Shown: positions 1 through 5,783 of the stretch, one piece after another | Layout: each line of letters starts with the position of its first letter | Numbering within the stretch: position 1 is the stretch's first letter | NCBI GenBank assembly: GCA_028717525.1 | Contig: JAQUNT010000142.1 | Coordinates: 1-6,362, forward strand | Length of the DNA stretch: 6,362 nt | Direction: 5' to 3' | Origin: Elusimicrobiota bacterium | GTDB taxonomy: Bacteria > Elusimicrobiota > Elusimicrobia > UBA1565 > UBA9628 | Translations under genes and position numbers: made by a program | Notes under the pieces: generated by a model | Databases searched by the model: none | Seen by the model: the letters and a program-made list of their open reading frames with translations, nothing else | Told to the model about the DNA's origin: nothing

Positions 1-220
1 AGACCGGCTCCCAGGTCTTGGCCCTCTCCCCGCGAGGCAGCAGATGCCGGACGGCCGGAAAGCCCGCTCGGCGCAGGGCCGAGGCCACCGCCCTGCCGTG
101 GAGCCGCCAGGCTCTCGGCTCGCTGACCAGCATCACGCGGCAGCCGGCCGGCAGGCACTCCGCCCAGGTCCGGGGCCGCAGGGCCAGGCCGCGTCCCACC
201 AGGATCATGAGGGGCATCAT
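1..220 (-). CDS. aroB: 3-dehydroquinate synthase, N-terminal part (runs off window)
   Basis: AroB converts DAHP to 3-dehydroquinate in the cytoplasmic shikimate pathway, using NAD and a divalent metal. Only the first 73 codons are present. After a short strand there is RVMLVSEPRAW, matching the first Rossmann strand of the family (usually VxLVTDxxV). It is followed by a helix and then LPRGERAKTWEPV, which fits the family signature LPxGExxKxxxxV that begins the NAD-binding region. The first ATG (220-218) overlaps the aroK stop as ATGA; a second ATG follows directly at 217-215. The overlap implies translational coupling and one aroK-aroB transcript. The metal and active-site residues lie beyond the window edge. 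Identification rests on this short signature plus the neighbouring aroK. Confidence 0.8.
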   Translation of the reverse strand, partial: MMPLMILVGRGLALRPRTWAECLPAGCRVMLVSEPRAWRLHGRAVASALRRAGFPAVRHLLPRGERAKTWEPV

Positions 221-723
221 AGCAAAGCGGCGATGCGCGCGGCGGCCTGCGCCGGGTTCCTCCGCGTCGTCGAGACCACGTGGTCCGCATCCTGGTAGAG
301 CCCGCGCCGCGCGGCCAGCAGGCGGCGCAGCCTGGCCCGGCGCCCCGGCTCGCGGCCCAGCAGCGGGCGGCCGCCCTCGTCCCGACGCAGGCGGGACCAA
401 ACGGCCGCCTCGGAACAGCTCAGGCTCACCAAGGTCCCCGTGCCGCGGACCAAGAGCCGGTTGGCGCGCCGCAGCAAGGTCCCGCCTCCCAGCGCCACGA
501 CCAGGGCCTTGCGCGCCGCGGCCCGGCGCAGGGCCGCGGACTCCAGGCGGCGGAAGCGTCCCGCGCCTCGGCGGAAAAGCTCCGGGATGGACCGGCGCGC
601 GGCCCGTTCGACCTCGGAGTCCAGGTCGAGGAAGCCCAGCCTCAGGCGGCGGGCGAGCTCGCGGCCCACCGAGGTCTTGCCCGTCCCCATGAAGCCGGTC
701 AGGTAGATGTTCTTGGCAGGGAT
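217..723 (-). CDS. aroK: shikimate kinase, probably with an AUC start codon
   Basis: Shikimate kinase phosphorylates the 3-hydroxyl of shikimate with ATP on the way to chorismate. Read from 723 the protein has 168 residues, the usual size. Visible motifs are NIYLTGFMGTGKT (strand 1 and P-loop, residues 5-17), LDLDSE (D33 and D35, Mg/shikimate side), FRRLE (R58, shikimate contact), ALGGGT (G79-G81), GRPLL in the lid (R119) and RRGLY (R139). The first ATG, at 690, lies inside the P-loop: starting there would remove strand 1 and the first P-loop glycine. Upstream to the in-frame TGA at 756-754 there is no ATG, GTG or TTG. GGAGG at 735-731 lies exactly 7 nt before ATC at 723-721, giving the normal N-terminus (I/M)PAKNIYLTGF. 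A CTG at 744 has no ribosome site. The stop overlaps the aroB start. The usual GExxFR motif reads GAGRFR here. Confidence 0.9.
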   Translation of the reverse strand: MPAKNIYLTGFMGTGKTSVGRELARRLRLGFLDLDSEVERAARRSIPELFRRGAGRFRRLESAALRRAAARKALVVALGGGTLLRRANRLLVRGTGTLVSLSCSEAAVWSRLRRDEGGRPLLGREPGRRARLRRLLAARRGLYQDADHVVSTTRRNPAQAAARIAALL

Positions 724-730
724 AAGCTGG

Positions 731-735
731 CCTCC
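731..735 (-). promoter_or_regulatory. Shine-Dalgarno site that decides the aroK start
   Basis: The minus strand reads GGAGG here, the strongest ribosome-binding site on this side of the window. It is followed by 7 nt (CCAGCTT) and then the in-frame ATC at 723-721. It is too far (40 nt) from the ATG at 690 to serve that codon, so it supports the AUC start. Confidence 0.75.
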
Positions 736-802
736 GGAGTCCAGGTTATGATATCAAAACGCCGCGGCATGGACCCGTCCCTGGGATAATCTGGGAATAA
801 TC

Positions 803-834
803 TTGTTACACTGATACCAGTTCGGGTGTATAAT
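803..834 (+). promoter_or_regulatory. sigma70-type promoter for the small Cys/His protein and the adenosine-specific kinase
   Basis: A perfect TATAAT lies at 829-834. Upstream, TTGTTA (803-808) is the best -35 match but leaves a long 20-nt spacer; TTACAC (806-811) would give a 17-nt spacer with a poorer match. Transcription would begin near 841, giving a leader of about 42 nt before the ATG at 883. The AT-rich patch stands out in a GC-rich window. The -10 box is more certain than the -35. Confidence 0.6.
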
Positions 835-882
835 AGGAAAACCTTACCGTTGAGTAGTCGATCGGACTGCGAGGTGTGTGTC

Positions 883-1056
883 ATGCGAACTCAAAGAGCC
901 GAGGAACTGCGCAAGGAATGGGGCGACAAGCCCTGCTCCCATCCCCACCTTGAGAAGGAGTATTTCCAGGGCATGCCCACGGGCGCCTTCGTCTGCACGA
1001 AGTGCGGCGCCGTGCGTGCGGGCGTGACCGAGAGGGAATTGCTGGCCGTCGGCTGA
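883..1056 (+). CDS. small Cys/His-rich protein, probable zinc-binding
   Basis: A 57-residue soluble protein of unknown function. An N-terminal charged helix (MRTQRAEELRKEWGDKP) is followed by C18-S-H20-P-H22, then about 15 residues, then VCTKCG (C38 and C41). These five residues could bind one zinc ion as a small ribbon; the metal is an inference. I recall similar short proteins with a RAEELRxxWGDKPCxHP opening in other anaerobic bacteria, but cannot name a characterised family. The ATG at 883 is chosen because GAGGTG lies at 871-876 with 6-nt spacing; a GTG at 826 overlaps the promoter -10 region and is rejected. The gene follows a good promoter and precedes the adenosine-specific kinase by 95 nt with no terminator between, so the two are probably co-transcribed. 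Confidence 0.8.
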   Translation: MRTQRAEELRKEWGDKPCSHPHLEKEYFQGMPTGAFVCTKCGAVRAGVTERELLAVG

Positions 1057-1078
1057 ACCGCGGCCGCAGCCGTAGGAC

Positions 1079-1133
1079 GCGCCCTCCCGGGCGCGCGGAG
1101 ACAGCCTTGTGCCGGGCGCAGCCATGCGCCCGG
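1079..1133 (+). other. two consecutive GC hairpins in the intergenic leader
   Basis: First hairpin: GCGCCC (1079-1084), loop TCCC, GGGCGC (1089-1094). Second hairpin: CCGGGCGCA (1112-1120), loop GCCA, TGCGCCCGG (1125-1133), a perfect 9-bp stem. The second ends 7 nt before the AGGAGG ribosome site of the next gene. Neither is followed by a T-run, so they are not typical intrinsic terminators. They may protect the mRNA or tune translation of the kinase. The symmetry is seen directly; the role is inferred. Confidence 0.5.
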
Positions 1134-1151
1134 GCAGGGGAGGAGGCTCCT

Positions 1152-1634
1152 GTGGATCTGAAGACCGTCGCGATCGAGAAGCCCGAGGACGTGAACCTGA
1201 TTTTGGGCCAGGCCCATTTCATCAAGACCGTGGAGGACCTGCACGAGGCTTTGGTCTCGGCCGTGCCCGGCATACGCTTCGGCCTGGCCTTCTGCGAGTC
1301 CTCGGGCCCCTGCCTGGTGCGCGCCAGCGGGACGGAGCCGGAGCTGACCGCGCTGGCGAAGAAGAACGCCCTGGCCCTGGCCGCGGGCCATGTGTTCGTG
1401 ATCCTCCTGCGCGGGGTGTTCCCGATCAACGTGCTCAACGCGGTGAAGTCGGTCCAGGAAGTCTGCGGCATCTTCTGCGCCAGCGCCAACCCGGTGGAGG
1501 TGGTCCTAGCGCAGACCGCGCAGGGCCGGGGCGTGCTGGGCGTGGTGGACGGCTCGAGCTCCAGGGGCGTGGAGAACGAAGCCGACGTGACCGAGCGCAA
1601 GGAGCTCCTGCGCCGGTTCGGCTACAAGGCCTAG
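1152..1634 (+). CDS. adenosine-specific kinase (PF04008/DUF355 type)
   Basis: A 160-residue protein matching the adenosine-specific kinase family along its whole length. Known members are small alpha/beta proteins, common in archaea and some deep-branching or anaerobic bacteria, and are linked to phosphorylation of adenosine. Recognisable segments are LKTVAIEKPEDVNLILGQ (3-20), HFIKTVEDLHEAL (22-34), FGLAFCESSGPCLVRASG (43-60), FPINVLNAVKSVQEVC (90-105), ANPVEV (112-117) and GRGVLGVVDG (125-134). Length is normal and the reading frame intact. The start is GTG at 1152, with AGGAGG at 1141-1146 five nt upstream; the open frame extends further upstream but that part is Arg-rich, unlike the family, and overlaps the preceding gene. 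Family assignment is firm; the biochemical role in this organism is inferred from the family name. Confidence 0.92.
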   Translation: MDLKTVAIEKPEDVNLILGQAHFIKTVEDLHEALVSAVPGIRFGLAFCESSGPCLVRASGTEPELTALAKKNALALAAGHVFVILLRGVFPINVLNAVKSVQEVCGIFCASANPVEVVLAQTAQGRGVLGVVDGSSSRGVENEADVTERKELLRRFGYKA

Positions 1635-1681
1635 GTCATGAAGGGACGCCAAAGAAAGTCATCAAGCGCGAGGTGTTCTCA

Positions 1682-1690
1682 TGCTATAAT
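1682..1690 (+). promoter_or_regulatory. extended -10 promoter of the cold-shock gene
   Basis: TGC-TATAAT is an extended -10 element with a perfect hexamer (1685-1690). No good -35 lies at the right distance (TCAAGC at 1662-1667), as is usual for extended -10 promoters. Transcription would begin near 1697, leaving a leader of about 68 nt before the ATG at 1765. It lies just after the kinase stop, so the cold-shock gene has its own transcript. Confidence 0.65.
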
Positions 1691-1696
1691 CTGGGG

Positions 1697-1716
1697 GAGG
1701 GAATAGGCTTCCCCTC
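1697..1716 (+). other. hairpin at the 5' end of the cold-shock mRNA leader
   Basis: GAGGGAA (1697-1703) can pair with TTCCC-TC (1709-1716, one bulged C at 1714) around a 5-nt loop, right at the predicted transcript start. Downstream, CAGACGCA is repeated directly at 1721-1728 and 1735-1742. Structured leaders are known to control cspA-type mRNAs with temperature; whether this one does is inference. Confidence 0.4.
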
Positions 1717-1764
1717 ATCACAGACGCATGTGAGCAGACGCAATAAAAAGAGGATAATCACATA

Positions 1765-1968
1765 ATGGCTACGGGCAAAGTGAAGTGGTTCAACGACCAG
1801 AAGGGCTTCGGCTTCATCACGCCGGACGACGGATCCAAGGATCTTTTTGTCCATCACTCGAGCATCACCGGTGACGGGTTCAAAACTTTGGCTGAGAATC
1901 AGGCCGTCGAGTTCGAAGTGCAGCAGTCCGACAAGGGACCGCGCGCCGCGAACGTCAAGAAGCTCTAG
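1765..1968 (+). CDS. CspA-family cold-shock protein
   Basis: A single-domain, 67-residue OB-fold protein that binds single-stranded RNA/DNA and melts RNA structure. [18 protein letters not shown] carries the start and RNP1 (KGFGFI, 13-18); DLFVHHS (26-32) is RNP2. The aromatic surface residues W8, F15, F17, F28 and H30 are present, and the C-terminus [10 protein letters not shown] is typical. AAGAGG at 1748-1753 precedes the ATG by 11 nt. The gene has its own promoter and leader and ends at a strong terminator. Codon use shows more A/T at third positions than its neighbours (for example ATGGCT, TTTTTGT, AAAACTTTG), common in highly expressed csp genes. Members of this family are hard to split into cspA to cspG by sequence alone, so no symbol is given. 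Confidence 0.97.
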   Translation: MATGKVKWFNDQKGFGFITPDDGSKDLFVHHSSITGDGFKTLAENQAVEFEVQQSDKGPRAANVKKL

Positions 1969-1984
1969 GCTTCCGACGGCTCAA

Positions 1985-2023
1985 GGCCGCCCAGACACGC
2001 GAGTGTCTGGGCGGCCGCTTTTT
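1985..2023 (+). terminator. intrinsic terminator between converging genes
   Basis: A perfect 14-bp stem (1985-1998 with 2003-2016) with loop GCGA is followed by GC and TTTTT (2019-2023). It ends the cold-shock transcript 16 nt after its stop. The minus-strand RNB gene ends in TAA at 2024-2022, inside the T-tract, so its transcript also meets the hairpin immediately after the stop. In that direction only a TTGA follows, so termination there should be weaker. Confidence 0.9.
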
Positions 2024-5000
2024 ATGGGGTTTTCCTCTTCGCCGCCTTGCTGATGGCCGCGTCCACCTTCATGCGCGCGGCGTCGGCTCCCTTGACCGTC
2101 ACGCCCACTTCGTCGAGCAGCTGGTAGGGCCGGGCGTCCTCGCCGCGCAGGATGATGGTCACGGGCAGCTCCCGCAGCTGGATCACCGCCTCGGCGTTGC
2201 GCCCGGGCCGGACCATCTTCACGTAGCCCGAGAACTGCCGACCCTTGTGCTCCGGCTTGGCCAGCTCGAAGACGGACATGAACTCGTCCATCTCGTGGTC
2301 CATCTGCCGCGCCGCCTGCTCCCGGCCGTTGAGATGCTGCAGGTACTCGTCCAGGCTCGCGAAGCCCAAGGCCTGCAGGTCGGCCAGCATCGCCGTGAAG
2401 GCCGCCTTGACGTCCGCGCCCTCCAGGTAGGACTCCAGCAAAGCCCGGTTGTACATGTCCGAGAAGCGCCGGATCGGGGTGGAGGGGTGGTCGTAGGCCT
2501 TCGCCTGCAGGGCCAGGCCTTCGTGCCCCTCCGCGTCGTCGGCCGCGTAAAGGGCCGAGCTGCGGCTGCGCAGGGCCAGGATCTGCGCGGTCTCCTTCAC
2601 CTCGGCGGAAAAGTCCGTCCGGGACCTCAGCTCGCCCAGGTACCGCCAGAGGGTCTGGTCCTCGGGCCAGGGCGCGCCGATGGCGGAGAGCTCCTTGCGC
2701 AGGCGCTCGTTGACCCGATCCTCCTGGGCCGGGTGCACCCGGCTGATGTGCGGCACGCCCGCGCCGTCCGCGATGGCCTCCAGGCGCACGGCGATGACCC
2801 GGTTGCCGTAGACCTTGAGCTCCTCGATGAGGCGGTGCGACTCCTGCACCATGGGGTCGTGCTCCACGACGAAGGTGCCCCAGCGGCCGTCCGGCCCCTT
2901 GCGGTGCTCGGTCTCGGTGAAGCTCAGCTCCAGCTTGCCCCGCGCCTCGTCGCTGCGGTGCAGCTTGGCGGAGAGCTCCCGGGCCAAGGCCACCTGGTCG
3001 AGGTGCGCGACGCCGTGGCCCGCCTGCCCCTTCCAGAGGGCGGCTACCTGGTCGTAGGTATAGCGCCCCTGCACCCGGACCAGGCCTAAAAACACCTCGG
3101 ATTCGTTGAGCAGGAACTCTCCCGTGGGGCTGAAGCGCATCTTGGAGACCATGGCCAGGGAGTCCTTGCCCGCCAGGAGGCTGGAGACCGACTTGGACAC
3201 CACCGGATGGTTCATGGGGAACTCGGAGACCCCGTCCTTGTCCACGGAGTAGAAGGTGTTGCCGATGCGGGCCGCGGCTCGGAAGGCCGGCGTGCCCGGC
3301 TTGACGTACTGCGCCACGTCGGCCGTGGCCAGGTACCAGGTGTAGCTGCCGTCCGCCTCCTTGCGCACGAAGTAGGCGTCGTCGAGGTCGCCGGCGCCCA
3401 CCGGGTCGATGGTCACGAAGGGCAGGCTGCGCAGGTCCTCGCTGCGCCCCCGGGCCGCCTGCATGCGCTTGAAATCCGCTTCCGGGTCCTGCTCGCGGCC
3501 CACGGCCTCGGCCTGCCGGATCACGGACTCCTCGAAGTAGGCCCGCGCCCCGTGGCGCAGGGCGATCTCGCGCGCCGCGATCTCCGGCGTGAGCTCCGGG
3601 CCCAGGTCCAGCAGGGGCACGGCCTCGTAGCCCGCGGCCGCGGGCCGCACGAAGACCTGCAGGATGCTGCCTTCCTGGGCCGGGCCCGATATGGGCATGG
3701 GCGCGTAGAGCGACTTGGCCGAGTCTCCGGCGAAGAGCGGGCCCAGCAGGAGCGCCCCGCCTTCGCGGCTGACGCGGCCGATGACCACGTCCGCCGCGTA
3801 GGCGCCCACGGGCTTGACGGCGCGCACTCTCTTCTCGTCGTAGGCGATGTCCACCACGGTCTCGGTCACCACGCCCTGCGCCAGCCGGTCGGGCACGCGC
3901 ACCGCCTTGTAGACCTCCATGCCCTCCTCGTTGAGGGTCGGCAGCATCACGTAGGCGCGGCCGAAGCGCCGCAGCAGCATGGCGCGGGTCTTCTGCAGCC
4001 TGTCGTCGGCCGGCAGCTCGGGCTGGACCCGCGCCGCGCCGGATTCCTCCAGGCCCGCCGGCAAAGCCTTGGCGCCCTGCGCGTAGAGGTAGGCGTCGCC
4101 GCGCGCCGACGGCTTGGGGCCGCTGGTGGTGAAGCGCTCCAGCATGGCCAAGGTGAGGCGGCCCGGGCCCGACGGGCCCTGCGGCGCCGCGGCCTGGGCT
4201 CCGGAGAAGGCCGCGGCCAGGACCTGCACGCCGCTGGCCTTCTTGAAGAACTCCAGCACTCCCTTGGAGAAATCCTCGCGGCTGACGCTGTCGAGGGGAA
4301 AGCTGACCGCGTAGGCGCCCTTCGCATCCGGCCGGGCCGAGACCTCGGGCCGGCCCAGCAGCAGTCGGCGCGCGAAGCGCGCCGCCGCCTTGGACACGGC
4401 GTCCCGAGGCTCGCTGCTGTTGCGGGCGCGCAGGTACAGCCAAGCCTCCGCCTGGGAGACGGCGGGGGCCGCAGCGCCCGGGGAGAACTTCAAAGCCGGC
4501 TCGGCCTTGAGCAGGCGCTCGCGCACGGCCTTCTCCACTGCGGCCGCATCCGCGCCCGGCGCCAGCTGCAAGGTGAGCTGATAGGCGTTGCCGCCGTCCT
4601 CGCCCTGCCAGGAGAGCGAGGTCTTGTCCGCGCGCAGGCCCTTGACCGCCTGGAGCACCAGGCCGCGCATCTTGCCTTGGCGCGAGGCCGTGGTGAAGCG
4701 CAGGCTCACGGACGGGGTCGCGGGAGCGTCTATGACGGTTAGGGCCGGCTCCTGAGGCCGGGCGAAGACGGGCGGGGCGGGCTTCTCCTTCTTGAGCGCC
4801 TGCATGGCGATGGGCCGGCCCGCGGCCTTGGCATCGGCGTAGGCCTTGGCCGCGTAGGCCAGGCGGTTCCAGGAACCCTCGCTCATCAGGTCCAGGAAGT
4901 TCTTGGGCTCCATGAAGGGGTTGTCCACGGTCCAGTGCTGGCGGGCTTTCTTGAGCCCGCGCGGCTGGCCGTTGGGCTCATAAGCGGCCTCCAGCACGCG

Positions 5001-5606
5001 GGCCATGAGCTGGTCGAAGCCGCCTGACTGCATGACCATCTGCTCCACGCCCACGCCGCTGGGCCCGCCCTTCCAGGGCTTGTACGAGCCGATGGCCTCG
5101 GTGAAGAGCCTCTTGGCCAGGCGGATGTCGCGCAGGAGGGCCTCGGCCGCGGCCGGGCCGCCTGAGCGGCGCGCCGCGGAAAGCTGGGATGCGAAGTAGT
5201 CCGGATAGTCGTTGGCGTATTCGGCGCGGCGCGTGAAGCTCACGTCCGCGTCTATGAGCAGGCCCGCAGGCCCCAGGACGTGGACCGGCAGCATGTACAC
5301 CCCGTCGGCGCGCTTGCCGTCGGCCGGGTCGTTGAGTCCGATGGGACCCTCCACCGACACCTTGGTCTCCACGCCCGGGAACAGGAAAGCGGTCTCGCGC
5401 TTGACGCTCTCGGCCAAAGCGGCCTTGAGCGCGGGCAGGTTGGACTGGACCGCGGCGTCGGCCTGCTCGGCGCTCCAGGCCTGCGGCAGGCGGGCCATGA
5501 GGTCGTAGTCCGGGTTCTGCTCGCTGTGGGTCAGGCGCGCGGAGGAGCCGCGCGAGCGGACCTGGAGCGCGGCGCCTTTGAACACGGAGCCGGCGGCCAT
5601 GGCCAC
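2022..5606 (-). CDS. RNase II/R-like (RNB) exoribonuclease with tRNA-nucleotidyltransferase-like N-terminal region
   Basis: This is the 1194-residue main part; residue numbers count from the GTG at 5606. RNB enzymes digest RNA 3' to 5'. Residues ~55-260 resemble the body of archaeal class I CCA-adding enzymes: LLRDIRLAKRLFTEAIGSY, GPSGVGVEQMV, GGFDQLM, DNPFMEPKNFLDLMSEGSWN. The catalytic region (G88-P, A100-D-G) looks degenerate. Residues ~298-367 and ~385-468 look like two beta-alpha-beta-beta-alpha-beta repeats joined by Ala/Pro linkers. Residues ~600-656 resemble a cold-shock/OB domain, followed by the RNB domain (~728-1060). TIDPVGAGDLDDA supplies D734, D740, D742 and D743 at the exact RNase II spacing (D201, D207, D209, D210). 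HRLIEELKVYGN (924-935) and STPIRRFSDMYNR (1042-1054) supply the conserved Glu and Arg pair. Residues ~1120-1175 are S1-like. The RNB assignment is firm; the N-terminal one is inference. Typical RNase II/R has 640-820 residues. Export depends on the separated signal peptide. Confidence 0.88.
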   Translation of the reverse strand: MAMAAGSVFKGAALQVRSRGSSARLTHSEQNPDYDLMARLPQAWSAEQADAAVQSNLPALKAALAESVKRETAFLFPGVETKVSVEGPIGLNDPADGKRADGVYMLPVHVLGPAGLLIDADVSFTRRAEYANDYPDYFASQLSAARRSGGPAAAEALLRDIRLAKRLFTEAIGSYKPWKGGPSGVGVEQMVMQSGGFDQLMARVLEAAYEPNGQPRGLKKARQHWTVDNPFMEPKNFLDLMSEGSWNRLAYAAKAYADAKAAGRPIAMQALKKEKPAPPVFARPQEPALTVIDAPATPSVSLRFTTASRQGKMRGLVLQAVKGLRADKTSLSWQGEDGGNAYQLTLQLAPGADAAAVEKAVRERLLKAEPALKFSPGAAAPAVSQAEAWLYLRARNSSEPRDAVSKAAARFARRLLLGRPEVSARPDAKGAYAVSFPLDSVSREDFSKGVLEFFKKASGVQVLAAAFSGAQAAAPQGPSGPGRLTLAMLERFTTSGPKPSARGDAYLYAQGAKALPAGLEESGAARVQPELPADDRLQKTRAMLLRRFGRAYVMLPTLNEEGMEVYKAVRVPDRLAQGVVTETVVDIAYDEKRVRAVKPVGAYAADVVIGRVSREGGALLLGPLFAGDSAKSLYAPMPISGPAQEGSILQVFVRPAAAGYEAVPLLDLGPELTPEIAAREIALRHGARAYFEESVIRQAEAVGREQDPEADFKRMQAARGRSEDLRSLPFVTIDPVGAGDLDDAYFVRKEADGSYTWYLATADVAQYVKPGTPAFRAAARIGNTFYSVDKDGVSEFPMNHPVVSKSVSSLLAGKDSLAMVSKMRFSPTGEFLLNESEVFLGLVRVQGRYTYDQVAALWKGQAGHGVAHLDQVALARELSAKLHRSDEARGKLELSFTETEHRKGPDGRWGTFVVEHDPMVQESHRLIEELKVYGNRVIAVRLEAIADGAGVPHISRVHPAQEDRVNERLRKELSAIGAPWPEDQTLWRYLGELRSRTDFSAEVKETAQILALRSRSSALYAADDAEGHEGLALQAKAYDHPSTPIRRFSDMYNRALLESYLEGADVKAAFTAMLADLQALGFASLDEYLQHLNGREQAARQMDHEMDEFMSVFELAKPEHKGRQFSGYVKMVRPGRNAEAVIQLRELPVTIILRGEDARPYQLLDEVGVTVKGADAARMKVDAAISKAAKRKTP

Positions 5607-5783
5607 GGCGCGCTCGAGGGCCGAGCTGGTGGCGCTGACGCGGGCGAGCTCCGCGGGAGAGAAATCGATGCCCGAGACCTGGAGGACGCCGTGGTCCGCG
5701 GCGGCCTCGCCGGTGAGCTGCTGGAACTGCCGCTCGGCGGCGCCGCGGCCCCCGTCCGCCGCGGGCTTGGCCAGGGCCTTGCC

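Noticed and set aside
699..884. A 61-codon minus-strand frame upstream of aroK
   Set aside because: It overlaps the aroK start region and the divergent promoter. Its protein has no recognisable feature and its codon use is unlike neighbouring genes.
1079..1133. Intrinsic terminator between the small Cys/His gene and the kinase
   Set aside because: The stems are good but neither is followed by a T-run.
1002..1151. Longer N-terminus for the adenosine-specific kinase
   Set aside because: The added residues are Arg-rich, overlap the upstream gene and have no family counterpart. The GTG at 1152 has a strong ribosome site.
786..1695. ATAATCTGGG occurs at both 786-795 and 1686-1695, near the two plus-strand promoters
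   Set aside because: At 1686 it overlaps the -10 box and at 786 it lies about 40 nt upstream of one. The positions do not correspond, so shared regulation is not supported.
1981..4443. An 820-codon open frame on the minus strand overlapping the RNB gene
   Set aside because: It is a shadow frame with Gly/Arg/Pro/Ala-rich, domain-free protein. The RNB frame over the same bases has clear motifs.
3207..4742. A 511-codon open frame on the plus strand antisense to the RNB gene (similar ones at 2247-3089 and 5280-6134)
   Set aside because: Long antisense frames are expected opposite GC-rich genes. The protein is His/Arg/Gly-rich and repetitive, with no recognisable domain or ribosome site.
5604..5606. 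GTG at 5606 as a true independent start of the RNB gene
   Set aside because: There is no ribosome site, and coding-like sequence in the same phase continues upstream for 59 codons to the TAA.
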